Shown: positions 1 to 11,100 of the stretch, piece after piece
How the letters are laid out: every line of letters begins with the position of its first letter
How positions within the stretch are numbered: position 1 is the stretch's first letter
Origin: Halichondria panicea
Taxonomy: Eukaryota > Porifera > Demospongiae > Suberitida > Halichondriidae
Assembly (NCBI RefSeq): GCF_963675165.1
Contig: NC_087388.1
Coordinates: 6,171,651 to 6,235,650 of the forward strand
Length of the DNA: 64,000 bases
Reading direction: 5' to 3'
Notes under the pieces: generated by a model
Databases searched by the model: none
The model's input: only the letters and a program-made list of their open reading frames with translations
Told to the model about the DNA's origin: nothing
Made by a program: the position numbers and the translations under genes

Positions 1-2
1 TC

Positions 3-533
3 ATACCAACCTATGCAACCAATCATTGTGTTGCATTTCTCCTTGTTTTTGACAAGTTAGACAAGTTCTTAAGCTTCACTTTAAGCTCATTTTTAGTCGA
101 AGAATTCTATTACAAAGAATGTATTGTTAATGAACAATTACAGATGAAGATCTTGACATTCGACAAACCATCGTACTACTATATCGGTGTGTACACGGAC
201 ATTCCCACTGAAGCTACTACTTTCTCTTTACACTTTCTCGGAACGTATCTTCAATACGACATTTCAAAAGGGAATGCTGTGTGCTCTATAAACTCTATTG
301 AAATTTTAAGTTGTGATTTCCCGGATTATATCAACCAGCAAACCTGTATTGTTGGTTCTGTACCACCCGCTATATCTACTGATACACCATTTGGAGTAAC
401 TGTAAGCTCTTCCGCTATTGCAAACCCTGGTGCAGCTATAGTATATTATTTTATTTCTATAATTTCTATTTTTGTAGTTATAGTGACTAGTGTCGGTCTT
501 TGTATTTATTTGTGTTCACTTGTTACATGTTAA
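3..533 (+). CDS. two-pass membrane protein, 3' part (copy A of duplicated pair)
   Basis: The frame is open from the left window edge, so the 5' part lies outside. It matches the C-terminal half of the gene at 6909-7859 nearly residue for residue, including the shared motif FDKPSYYYIGVYTDIP. The ectodomain is Cys-containing and beta-rich. One C-terminal membrane segment (YYFISIISIFVVIVTSVG) is followed by a very short tail ending LVTC and a TAA stop. The fold is not recognised and no function can be assigned. The juxtamembrane stretch and tail differ from copy B, so the copies have diverged most at the 3' end. Confidence 0.7.
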   Translation: MPTYATNHCVAFLLVFDKLDKFLSFTLSSFLVEEFYYKECIVNEQLQMKILTFDKPSYYYIGVYTDIPTEATTFSLHFLGTYLQYDISKGNAVCSINSIEILSCDFPDYINQQTCIVGSVPPAISTDTPFGVTVSSSAIANPGAAIVYYFISIISIFVVIVTSVGLCIYLCSLVTC

Positions 534-934
534 TTAATCACAACTTACACTCATCCACTCTTAATTATTGCATAACAGTCTTTGTTCACACTTTGAATTG
601 TGGTTTAGGCCTCATCTTTGTACTGAAACTCCACCTAGGGGCTCTGCTCCTAGTATGGTTTTGGGCCTCTTTGATTAATTAATGTCAGTTCTGTTTTTGC
701 TCTAAAAAAATGTCAGTTATTGTTACGCTATTATCTCTAAGAATTTGTTTGAAAATAAACTTCAACTTGTTTTGATAGTCTCTGCTAGTTAGTAGTAGTC
801 CGACTTTGCCTCAGCCCTGAGCTGCAATTGTTTTTGATTAGACTCGCCTGTTTATATAGGTCTATTGTACAGGAAAGAACTCAATGCTTGAGAAAAGAAA
901 TAACGTTGCTTTGTTAGTATTATGTTAAACTAAA
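534..934. other. 3' flank and spacer, no gene seen
   Basis: AT-rich sequence after the copy A stop, with an AATAAA-like signal near 753. This is presumably the 3' UTR and the gap to the convergent pseudogene. No coding signal was recognised. Confidence 0.5.
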
Positions 935-2200
935 TTATATAGTGAATCGTTTCTCTGTTCTCAAAACATGTCTCATCTTATTAACAGTATCACTACATAA
1001 TACTCCTAGCTGACAGCGTCCAATCAGATTGTTCGATTCTTGGAACTTCTGTCCACATTTCTTGAATAGATCCACATATCTGACGTCAGTTGAGGTGGGG
1101 TCAAAGTTCACTCCAAGGTGCTTGTCAAAGCCAAGTCTGTAGAGATAAATAAGTACCGTATAGCGGGTTATTTTCAGGGGACAAAATATTTGTGGTTCAG
1201 CAATATTGAGACATTTTGTGGGTAATATTTTCGTGGTTGGAGCTTGCACTGCAGGTAAAGGTAGGCAAGGTCGCTTCATTCGTGGGTAAAATATTCGTGG
1301 TCAGACCTCCAACCACAAAAACCACAAATATTTTTCCCCACGAAAATTACATGCTATACGGTAGATGAAAAATTAACAAAGGTACCATAATTATAAGGGT
1401 TTCATCTAGTGGGAGGGGCTAGGGGGAACCTTCCCCCCCTAAAATGCTCATCTTCCCCCAAAATGTTTGTATAATAATGACATCATCACATTAGTACTGT
1501 CTATGATGTGCAATATGTAACTAGATCTACTGTGATGCACTAGCATGTAATAGGGGGTGTGGTCAACACATGTGGGAGTGGCCAAACATTTTGCAGCGTG
1601 CGTAAACCTTCCCCCCCAAACTTTTAATCCAAACCCTGATTAGAATGGTACCAACTACGACGTATGCATGGTTGTAGTAGAACAGATTGGTCGATAAACA
1701 ACGTTTCCACAAACTACATGTATGAATGGACTGTAGACTCTATTTCAACTATTATAATAAAGCCACAGGAGTGCACTCCTGATTCTACACAGTAGTTTTA
1801 ACCAATGACCATTTTACTTATCTGATCACAAGCATGCACTATGATTTATTAGGAACACACTGTCAGCAATAATCCTAATACTAGGGCTACAGTATTTGTT
1901 GAACTGAGAGTTACAGACAGCATGTATACATGCATGTATACATGCATGTACACACACGTACGTATAGACCTTCAAGTTATACCTGATCATGCATGTTAGC
2001 GTAGAGTGTGAGGAGTGCTTGTCTCAGGTACTGCATTGTGGGAGGTGTGAGGAGACCATTCTCCGGGAGTGTGAGGAGGGGGTGCTCCGATGAGTGTTGT
2101 GGGACCTCTGGAACCGTTGGACCGAGGATAGGGTGGAGTCAGAGTAGAGTCCGTCCAATCGATGGCTACTGCTCAGATAGTTGAGGCGTTGGAGGAACAG
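935..2200 (-). pseudogene. duplicated 3' end of the VPS9-domain gene (exons 11-12 copy)
   Basis: The reverse strand carries copies of the last two exons of the gene at 8197-15791. The exon 12 copy (about 935-1143) still reads LGFDKHLGVNFDPTSTDVR and ends in a stop. The exon 11 copy (about 1983-2200) lacks one G of the G-run near 2090 and has four extra bases near its 3' splice junction, so its frame is broken. The ten upstream exons, including the VPS9 domain, are absent. It is best read as a truncated duplicate without independent function. A MITE and a further insert separate the two exon copies. Confidence 0.7.
1154..1363. mobile_element. foldback MITE with TACCGTATAGC termini
   Basis: About 210 bp. 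Begins TACCGTATAGCGGGT and ends with the inverse GCTATACGGTA. Internal half-repeats contain TTTTCGTGG. The paralogous position in copy B (near 8408) lacks it, so it inserted after the duplication or was lost from B. Related elements lie at 8593-8805, 26990-27225, 46250-46452 and 46620-46810. Confidence 0.7.
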
Positions 2201-2204
2201 CTGC

Positions 2205-2250
2205 GCGTGTGTGTGTGTGTGCGTGTGTGTGTGTGTGTGCGTGTGTGGAG
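2205..2250. repeat. TG microsatellite
   Basis: Imperfect (GT)n tract just upstream (minus-strand sense) of the exon 11 pseudo-copy. In the intact gene the same position is a shorter GCGTGTGTG tract at the intron 10 acceptor. Confidence 0.7.
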
Positions 2251-2827
2251 TGGGGGATCAGTTAATTACCAAACCCAGCTGCTCTGTGAATATTATACAG
2301 ATCAACCTTTCACTTACTAGCAGTGAGATTGAGATGAAACAGTGACCGTATATAGGATCCATCAACTACTTGAGTGGTACAAACTATATTTGAATTTGCC
2401 GATATTGAATGTTGTGACGGGTGAATAGTATATAGGACATGACAAGTAACGAAGGGATGGTGTATTGTATGTTGTTGAGATATTGACCTCCATACTTCTG
2501 GTACAATAAAGGGTGCACCACCTTCTGCCTTGTTGCTAGGTATTATTCCCCACATAGCCTGGGTTACATGGAGAAACAACCCAAATTTCAGCCCGAGGAG
2601 ATGGCAGATCTCCGCACCAGGCGATGCCTGCTAGGCATGCGCATTGTGAAGGCTACGCTCCACCCCATTAACTCCGTTTAACTTCATTAAACTCCATTTT
2701 ACTTTCACGTGCCGTGTAATCCCGTGACTCTGCACACGAGCCCCACCCCCAAAGTTGATGGGTTGCATGTGCTTGCTTTTAGTTGCAATTGCAGTTGCAG
2801 CTAGCTAGCTCAAGTTGATCTAATACC
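2251..2827. other. spacer upstream of the CARD gene, no gene seen
   Basis: Unique-looking sequence with no convincing coding region. The last 60 bases before the CARD start are AGCTAGCT-rich, a common composition just upstream of gene starts in this window (also near 27540, 48620 and 57520). Confidence 0.4.
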
Positions 2828-3770
2828 ATGGCAGAATTGAACATAGGTTATAAAGCTCTTGTGAGCTGTCATGAAAAGCTGGTCTCTGAAATTGCTCAAG
2901 ACCCAAAGCAGATGGCTATCATGCTATTCCAGCATCGTTTTATTTCAGAAGATACAAAAGCTAAAATCAATGAGCTAGACAGAACCAAAAGAGATAAAGC
3001 TATATTGCTAGTGGATGACATTGAAAGCAAAGTTAAGTGTTATCCAAAGTTCTATGAAAAATTTCTGCAGATTCTCGGTGAAAACGAATTGCTGTATTGC
3101 GACCTTGTGAAGTCACTCCAAGAGAAGTATGACGAAAAGATCGAAGCAAAGTCTAAAGACGGTAATTTAAATGCATACCATTACATGCCTGTAGTCTATA
3201 CCTTTGTTTAGGTAATGTGTATACTTACAAGGCTACTGCTAGATAATACGTAGGTACTAATTGTTGTACTAATAATTATTGTTGTATTACAGTGATATTA
3301 TATTTTAGTTGCAGCAAGATACGAGAATGATAAAATGAGCCTGCTGCAACCAATTCCTATGTCATCTTGGGTCATGACTGATGAAACTAATTCAGGTAAT
3401 TCCCTTAGTATGAGGTGTTTAGGTTGGTTGGGAGCAGTGAGAATCTGGTTGAAATGCAGTCAACCCATGGCCACTATATGGCTGCTATACATGACCACTA
3501 ATTGAATTAAAGCTAGGCTGTCTATACGCAGCTGTTTGTGTACAGTGGATTGCAGTGCACTTACAACAGAAAATTGCCAAACAGCAAAACCAACAGCTGC
3601 AGATATGAATTTCATTACCAAGCTTGCACTTTTATTACTGAAATTACCTTTTTAGCAGAATCCAGAATCTCATTGAACCTCCGCTTATTCCTGAACGTAG
3701 GTTGAGCAAATTAAATCTACAGGCTGGGGATAATGTTAAATCTAAAGCCCAAGAAGGGGCTCAGTCATAG
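2828..3770 (+). CDS. small CARD-domain protein, three exons
   Basis: Exon 1 (2828-3161) encodes a ~100-residue all-helical domain that fits a CARD. It includes a start HEKLVSEIAQDPKQMAIMLF, a central LDRTKRDKAILLVDDIESKV and a final helix LYCDLVKSLQEKY. Exon 2 (3309-3414) and exon 3 (3656-3770, TAG) join in phase to give a 184-residue protein with a polar tail (motif IEPPLIPERRL). An alternative exon 2 donor at 3395 would change the tail. CARDs mediate homotypic interaction in apoptosis and innate-immune signalling, so this may be an adaptor. No effector domain is visible. The domain call is moderately firm; the 3' exon structure is inference. Confidence 0.6.
3541..3592. repeat. left arm of an inverted repeat pair with 5850-5901
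   Basis: About 50 bp beginning TACAGTGGATTGCAGTGCAC is found again in inverse orientation at about 5850-5901 with a few mismatches. The arms bracket the transposon-rich interval 3801-5585. They could be termini of a larger composite element or two copies of a short repeat. Confidence 0.6.
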
Positions 3771-3800
3771 TCTCACTCATAGATACCTACCTACAGGAGT

Positions 3801-4159
3801 CAGGGGCGGATCCAGGAATTTTGAAAAGGGGGGACAGTTTGAAGAAAATTTTTACTAAAAAAAAGGTCAACAGTTTTTTTAAAGCCCAATCAGTGTAGCT
3901 TTTCTGATTTATGGATTGATTGATGACAGTATGACATACATAGTAGCAGGAGATAGCAGAAATGGATGAAATCATCTTGCTCTTCAGCTTCAAAAGTCTA
4001 CAACTAGAGGTCGTCTGCTATTCTGCATGCTGCCATAATTGATTGCTACTCCTGGCTGCTCTAAGCCACACCCATTTCGTGAGCGGCTAGTTTTATTCGA
4101 GCTGGTCAGAAAGGGGGGGGGGCACATGCCCCTTGTGCCCTGCACTGGATCTGCCACTG
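3801..4159. mobile_element. non-autonomous DNA transposon, CAGGGGCGGATCCAGG family
   Basis: Left end CAGGGGCGGATCCAGG; right end is a decayed inverse (CACTGGATCTGCCACTG). It is flanked by a 5-bp direct repeat GGAGT (3796-3800 and 4160-4164). The CAGGGG terminus resembles hAT-type elements, but a 5-bp duplication is shorter than the usual 8 bp, so the superfamily is tentative. No transposase is encoded. Confidence 0.65.
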
Positions 4160-4198
4160 GGAGTGTGGATTTACTTATGATATCATTTTTGAACAGCC

Positions 4199-5585
4199 TA
4201 TAATTATGCCTCGGTGCGCATGCGCAAGCGAGGTATACGGTACATGTAGACTGTAGTGTGTTTGTGTGTCTGTGTGTGTGTGTGTCTGTGTGTGTAGACT
4301 GTTTCAGCTGCTCAAGGATCAATGAAGTGCAAGTAAGAGTTTCTATAGGCTTCTAGTCATGTTTTCTTGGCTTGGTATTTGTGGATTTGCAAAATAAAGC
4401 TTCGTTCTCGAGTTATGCCTAGTTTTGCTTACTTGGAATGCCATTGCAGCCTTTTCAGAAGAGTCCGTAGCAAAACTTGTTCACCGAGTGTTGCTACTCT
4501 ACTTAGTAGTTAGCTTTGCACTAGAACGCTAGCTATTGATAGCTGCAAGAGTGAGAAGAGCTGCAAGGCTCTGCTGACTTGCAGCCCGGATAATAGACTT
4601 GAATTTTTGGCGTTGATCGTTATTAACAACAATCATCGTCGATCATCAGGGGCGGATCCAGGGGTGATTTTGAGGGGCTGAAGCCCCCCCCTTTTGAAAA
4701 AACTACCTGTATTGCTAGTCTGAGGTTACAACAATTTTGCCACCAACCTTGTTACTTATGCATCTGCATGTAGACTCACTGACTTAAGAGATGCTAGACA
4801 ACAGCCAAGTCTAGCTACTAAGAGTATAAAGGATGTAGGCTAGCTAGCTGGACATACTAGCTATATATAGCTAGCTAAGCTAGAACTAATATAAAAGTGC
4901 ATAGGTCAACTATTGCTGTTGCTGAGTCAGCTCCTTGTGCAATGTTTGTAGCCTCAGGCCTCTCTTCCTAGGCCTTGTGAAGGAGGCTATTGTGCATGCT
5001 GTTGAGCAGCTGCAACATGGAGCAGATCTCAGACTTTTTAGCTGGTTGCAAGGAAGCAGCCTTACCTCCTCTCACTCTCTGTGCAGTCTGGGTAGGCATT
5101 GTGATTCTTTCATGTACCAAGAGTGCATGAATGTAGATGTAACATCTACAGTATACATCCTTTTGTTGATTAGAACGAGTTTTTTGTATTAACTTTTTCA
5201 TATTCAGTATTCACTTATTAATATGACAGTTCAAAGGTAAAAGTGTGAGCAAATTGTAAAAAAGCAAAAAATTTCGCCTCCGGCGAGGCGGGAGGGGGAT
5301 GCTCCCCCTCCCACACCCACCCCCTGGGTGGCTCCGCCACCCTCATACGGGGCTTTGCCCCTCTCTACTAGCCCCCCCCTTTCATTTTTCCTGGATCCGC
5401 CCCTGATCATTACCCACTCTTTGAGTTTCCCTGTGATTCTGGATTCTGCATGCAGCAAAATTAAAAATGTTCATCACGATAATTATATAATCAATGTGTG
5501 TATAAAAGCTAGCTATAGTAGCTTTATGTTATGTAGCTTTGGCACCTCCACCGAGGCATCAGCACCTGCGGTGCTTTCATTATAC
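4199..5585 (+). mobile_element. dispersed ~520-bp element, copy 1, interrupted by a nested insert
   Basis: Starts TAATTATGCCTCGGTGCGCA and ends CACCGAGGCATCAGCACC followed by TGCGGTGCTTT. Copies occur at 19832-20372 (reverse) and 21640-22160 (same direction). The termini share TATGCCTCGGT / ACCGAGGCAT in inverse orientation. Here the element is split by the 759-bp element at 4647-5405. No open frame of note; a non-autonomous DNA transposon is the likeliest identity. Confidence 0.7.
4647..5405. mobile_element. nested CAGGGGCGGATCCAGG-family transposon
   Basis: Perfect terminal inverted repeats CAGGGGCGGATCCAGG / CCTGGATCCGCCCCTG, flanked by ATCAT on both sides. The homologous positions in the other two copies of the host element (for example GTCGATCATTACCAACTC near 22052) are uninterrupted and serve as empty sites. 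No transposase is present; internal G-rich and C-rich runs near the ends give the short spurious frames seen there. Confidence 0.75.
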
Positions 5586-6908
5586 TATTAGCAGTCTATA
5601 TATGTGCATGTATTGGCATAAACTTGACCGACTGTACATGTACATGCATGCAAATTAGTGTTAGATGGGGGGGGGGGGGGGGCATGCCTAGAGAGGTTCA
5701 ATGAGTGTCTGCTGAAAAAGTGGTTGTCATGCATTTCAGTTTGGCTCTACAATGTAATGCTCTAATGTATGCTTTCTACCTGAAATAAAATGCCAAGTTA
5801 ATTAATTAAAGTACTTTTAGAAAGTTCTAGTATTACAATCTAATTGTGGTTTTGCTGTTTGGCAATTCTCTGTTGCAAGTGCACTGCAATCCACTGTACA
5901 ATAATGTAGACCTTGCAAAATATACAAATAATGGTATAAATACATGTACATGCATGCATGTAGTACAGGTAGATTTGTTTGCGATTTCATCATTCATTTT
6001 TTATTCTGCTAATTCTTTCATAACATTTCTAATTACTCGCAAGTGCAATTTCCAAGTACACATTTTTGCGATTTTACCCTCACTCGCAGAAATTATTTAT
6101 AGCAGAATTAATACTCGCGAAAATATGTAAAAAGTGAGCAATGATGCGCGTTCTAGAACTAGACTATGGAACTCAGAGGATTTGAAGTGGAGAATAGTCT
6201 ACCAACGCTTTATGCTGAGACTTGCATGCTCCACGAAAAATTTGTTACGCTAAAGAACCTGCAGATGGCTGACTCGCTCACTGTGGTATACCGGTTTTGA
6301 CCAACAAGTTTATTTTTTAGCGGGTAGACAGATATAAATCGAAATCTAAGTAAGGTAAAGATATGAAGAACAAACATATAGTAAGTTTAGGTATGCCCAT
6401 CAAGCACAGGTGATAGAGTTGGTGACCTGTGAATGAGCATGGAAGCATTCCGTATAAGCAGCAGGCTTGAACTATCTTTTGTGATCTGTCAGTGTTTGAG
6501 GTCCTTTGCAGTACTACGTACTAACAGTTTTTTCAGTGGACAGATTGGTAGTTACAATCTGCTGGTATATCCCAGCCCATTCTCCACTTCAAATCCTCAT
6601 CATAATTTATATGTGAGTTTCCATACCACCAAGAGTAGGTAAGAGCATCTACCATTGATATCACCTTATATATAGCGGGTAATTTTCGAGGGTCTAATTT
6701 TATCGCAGATTAGCCATTTTTGTGAAGCCCTTAAAAAGTACCCATTTAATACAAGTTCTAGAATCAGTCCCCTTACTTCGACCATCTACTACTAAGGTAT
6801 TGGTATGATATCTCTGAGTAGTGAGAGTATCTTCACACAATCAATGCTATATAATTATACATACGTAACTGATGACAATCCATACCTGTATTAACCTAAT
6901 ATTTTCAG
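5586..6908. other. spacer with repeat fragments, no gene seen
   Basis: Contains a G-run (about 5669-5682), the right arm of the inverted repeat at 5850-5901, a degraded inverted-repeat fragment with CTCGCGAAAATATG near 6115, and half of a foldback MITE at 6670-6740 (AGCGGGTAATTTTCGAGGG). The upstream exon that must precede the gene at 6909 is presumably here but was not identified. Confidence 0.4.
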
Positions 6909-7859
6909 GAAGCAAAAAGGATAAGCTGTGTTAAGAAAAGCTGTTTTCTTGGATTCATCTCACTTTTGGCTCTGCTACCAGGCATTTTATATTTAGTATT
7001 TTACGATGGCTCTTCACTCGTTGGTACTACAATTGTGGCACAAATTCACCGGAAATCTGTACCACTGATTAAAAAACTTGATAATCCATCTGCTTTTGAT
7101 AGTCTTAGGTTCTCAGAACCAACCAACCGAACATACTTAGTTCCCATTAGTTTCTATACATTGAGGAATTGCTCTTCATTCATAAACATTGAGATGAATG
7201 AAACGATGACTGTAAACTTTGACTCTCTGACTAACTATGGCAAGGCTGTTACTGAGTTGTATCTCCTTGGAAACACTACATTGACAGTAGATATCACCAC
7301 TGAAATCGTCCCTAACTATTTAACCGATTATTGTATTGCATTTCTCCTTGTTTTTGATGATTTTGATAAGTTCTTGCACTTCACTTTAAACTCCTTTTTA
7401 GTTGAAGATTTCTATTACAAAGGATGCATTGAGAACAACAAATCACAAGCTATGATCATGACATTTGACAAACCATCGTACTACTATATCGGTGTGTATA
7501 CAGACATTCCGATTGAAGTTACTACTTTCTCTTTACACTTTCTCGGAACATATCTTCAATACGACATTTCAAATGAGAATGCTGGTTGCTCTATAAACTC
7601 TCTTGATAATGTGAAATGTGATTTTTCTCTGAATACCAACCAGCAATTGCAAAGCTGTATTGTTGGTTTCGTACTACCTGGTGTTGTGTTATCTGGAATA
7701 CAAAGAACAACTGTAGACTTTTACACTGCTGTCGACTCACGAGCAGAAATAGCAATACCTTATTTTTCTTTTATAATTCTCTGTCTAGGATTTTTATTTA
7801 TAATCTATTGTATACAAAGTAGATATAAAAAGAGATGTAAGTGTTTAAGTGTACTTTAA
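6909..7859 (+). CDS. two-pass membrane protein (copy B), main exon
   Basis: The exon opens after a TTTTCAG acceptor at 6908 and has no in-frame ATG before its first membrane segment, so the start codon lies in an unseen upstream exon. The 317 codons encode a basic cytoplasmic start (AKRISCVKKSC), membrane segment 1 (FLGFISLLALLPGILYLVF), a ~220-residue ectodomain with several N-glycosylation sequons and about seven cysteines, membrane segment 2 (YFSFIILCLGFLFIIYCI) and a basic, Cys-containing tail. This suggests both ends cytoplasmic and one large extracellular loop. Its 3' half is duplicated at 3-533. The family is not recognised. Confidence 0.65.
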   Translation, partial: EAKRISCVKKSCFLGFISLLALLPGILYLVFYDGSSLVGTTIVAQIHRKSVPLIKKLDNPSAFDSLRFSEPTNRTYLVPISFYTLRNCSSFINIEMNETMTVNFDSLTNYGKAVTELYLLGNTTLTVDITTEIVPNYLTDYCIAFLLVFDDFDKFLHFTLNSFLVEDFYYKGCIENNKSQAMIMTFDKPSYYYIGVYTDIPIEVTTFSLHFLGTYLQYDISNENAGCSINSLDNVKCDFSLNTNQQLQSCIVGFVLPGVVLSGIQRTTVDFYTAVDSRAEIAIPYFSFIILCLGFLFIIYCIQSRYKKRCKCLSVL

Positions 7860-7967
7860 CTGTCTGGCACTATTTTATGTATTTAATGTGTATTACAATT
7901 AAACATTGTGCATTATCTAAACAAAGTGTTTCTCTGAGAAGAATAATAGCACTACATATCATGTAGT

Positions 7968-8100
7968 GCTCCAAGATGAAAGCATTCAATCAGATCGTTT
8001 GATTCTTGGAACTTCTGTATATATACACATTAATTTCGTTGGTGTCAGTTGAGGTGGGATTAAAGTTCACCCCGAGTGTGCTTGTCAAATTAAGGTCTAT
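7968..8100 (-). pseudogene. decayed third copy of VPS9-gene exon 12
   Basis: The reverse strand matches exon 12 (8197-8398) around LGVNFNPTSTDT and the FQESNNLIGR-coding stretch, but has substitutions, gaps and in-frame stops. It lies immediately downstream of the intact last exon, so it looks like a local tandem duplication that decayed. Confidence 0.55.
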
Positions 8101-8196
8101 ATAATTATGGTTCATAATATTATTCCAACATCGATTCATATTAATTTTTTAAAGACACAAAAGCGATGTATTCGAGTATTACAAGTGATCTCTAAA

Positions 8197-11100
8197 CTAT
8201 CTAGTGAAGTTTTTATCTGTTCTCAAAACATGTCTCATCTTATTAACAGTGTTACTACATAATACTCCTAGCTGACAGCGTCCAATCAGATTGTTTGATT
8301 CTTGGAACTTCTGTACACACTTTTTGAATAGATCCACATATCTGACGTCAGTTGAGGTGGGGTCAAAGTTCACTCCGAGGTGCTTATCAAAGCCAAGTCT
8401 GTAGAGAAATAATTATGCACGATAAATTTAAATGGTTGCTTAGAAGCAGTATACATGATTATATCATGGTATCAACTATACGTATGCATGGTACAGATGA
8501 GTCAACAAACAACGTTTCCCCGAACACATGTATGAATACCAGTTTAAGGACTATATAGACTATTGTGAGATTGTGCTACATGTACTTTCAACTACCGTAT
8601 ATTCGCTCTTTGGTTCCAAAGCGCTCAGCAGATTTTTTTCGTGGGTTCTGCGTTTCAATGTCAGGAAACCACACCCACCAATAGCTTTGCATGTGAAATA
8701 CCGGTGCGTGGGAGTTTATTCCAGTTTTAATTTTCGCGTTATAACTACTCTGCCCTCGAAAAACGCGAAATTTTGCACCCCACAAAAATTTCCCACTATA
8801 CGGTATATAATAAAGCCACAGGAGTGCACTCCTGATTCTACACAGTACAGTAGACTCTCGCTATTCCGGCTCTCTAAGTACGGCCACCTCGATATAACGG
8901 CCCTTTGGCTTGGCACGGAATGCTAGCTATATGTTTACTGCACAAAACTCACCCTGAAGTACGGCCACTCGCTATTCCGTTTACTGGCCAGTGCTGGCTG
9001 CCCCAAACAAGGTTTTCAATGTAATTTTAGACGGCCGGATATGATGTTTTGGGTGTGGTTTAGCAATGGGTTAAATAGAGAACAGAATGATTCATTATCT
9101 TACATTATCATCGAGTCAAGAACCGCAAAAGTAGTCATTAGATTCGAGGTAAGGTCATTTTTAAGCCACGGCTATTTCCTGAGCTGCAGCCACCTCGCTA
9201 TTCCGGCCAAGCTGCATGGTCCCAAGGGTGACCGGATTAACGAGAGTCTACTGTAGTTTTAACCAACCATTCTATTCATCCAATTACAAGCATGCACTAT
9301 ATGGTTTATTACACACGGCTGTCAGCAATAATCCTAATACAATGCAGGGCACAGTATTTATTGAACTGGGAGTACACACACTGACAGCATGTATACATGC
9401 ATGTACAAACACGTACGTATAGACGTAGTATATCTTTCAGTTATACCTGATCATGTTAGCGTAGAGTGTGAGGAGTGCTTGTCTCAGGTACTGCATTGTG
9501 GGAGGTGTGAGGAGACCATTCTCCGGGAGTGTGAGGAGGGGGGTGCTCCGATGAGTGTTGTGGGACCTCTGGAACCGTTGGACCGAGGAGAGGGTGGAGT
9601 CAGAGTAGAGTCCGTCCAATCGATGGCTACTGCTCAGATAGTTGAGGCGTTGGAGGAACAGCTGCGCGTGTGTGTATGTGTGGGGGGGATTAGTTCAATG
9701 GCTACACAAGCATTAAATGTAACTGCTGTACATGTACAATAACATGCATGGGTCTCATTGTGCAGTACAATATTGGCTTAACTTAGACAGTATACGTAAA
9801 ATGCTGCCTTATATACCATTGATCGGAGAGAGTACATATTTACACATAAATATAGGCATACACTATAGTCTGTACTGTACACCCACCCACACACTCACCT
9901 GTGCTTGTCTGATAATGGTTGTCATGGACTCCCTCACAGCATCATAGTCACCAGACACCATGTGATTCAGTAGAAAATTGCCCTCCAGAAATCGAACATT
10001 CTCCTCCGAGAAAAATTGAGCAGAAATCGTCAAAAAAGGATCCTCAGCTAGCGAGACAGATCGTTGACTGGATAAGCTAATTGTTGGACTCGTTCCAAAT
10101 TCAATTTCTCCGTTCTCATTTTTCGATAATTCATTCCCTGCTGAATTTCCACTACCAGGGTGCAATGAAGCATGCACTACGTCAAGTGAAGCAGGTGGTT
10201 TCTGAGTGGAACTTTGCTTTTGAGACTTGTTGAGTTCAATCGAACTATCGAATAGTCCGTTTTGAATAGAATTATTCGGGTTACCGATGACAACGCTGTC
10301 CAGGGTGTGTGACTGATGAATCGATTCGTGAACTTCGACCTCAACAGTTTGTACATTTCGGCTATTTTGATGGGCTGGTGAATTTTCAACGGAAGGTAGA
10401 GAGGAGTATCCATCACGTCCTCCAGAAACAGTATACTTGGTCCTAGAGCTTGGATACTCTCTAGTAATCTCCCCGTTCGAGTCAGGATACTGTGAGCGCA
10501 TATCTCGATGTCGATCATCACTCGTGGAGTGCCAAACATGATCGCGAGATTTGTCCTTTCGGCTTTTGAATTTTCGTCCAAACCATCCGGGAGTTTGCTG
10601 TTTCCCTCCAGCTTTGTGTTGCTTATCAGGTGAGCTAAATGGCAGCGTATGCAAGCTCACTTCAGACTCCATGCCTACTAGATATGGAGATGCATTATAC
10701 GCTGTGCTCTCCGTGAAAGAAGCCGCTCTTCTGTCGTCGCTGTAACCAGAGCGATTGGTAGACAGGCTCAACCAAGATCCATCGGAATTTACTCGGGATC
10801 GATTTTTTCTAATGGCCATTGGCAAAGTTGTTGCGTTCGGTGTGGCCACGTATAGGAAGCCATTTTCAACTGACTGTGATAAAACCATACTAGGTGCGGG
10901 TGCGAGGCTAATGTCTTCTCGTTCTTTGCTGCCCAGTCGTATCAGTTGGAGTACGTGCATGAGTTGAGCTTGGTGTGCATCGTAGTCACCAGTGGGCAGT
11001 ACCAGGAGGCTGTGGGGGTCTGTGTGTGTGAGGGGGTGGATGTGTGAGGGTCTGTGTGTGTGAGGGGGTGGATGTGTGTGGTGTGAGGGGTCTATGTGTG

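Noticed and set aside
9863-9947. Extension of the VPS9 exon 10 frame past the donor at 9898
   Set aside because: A clean CAG|GTGAGT donor and the in-phase exon 11 fit better than the short read-through.
10177-10581. 134-residue reverse-strand frame overlapping VPS9 exon 10
   Set aside because: Alternative frame of a real exon; no domain or splice support.
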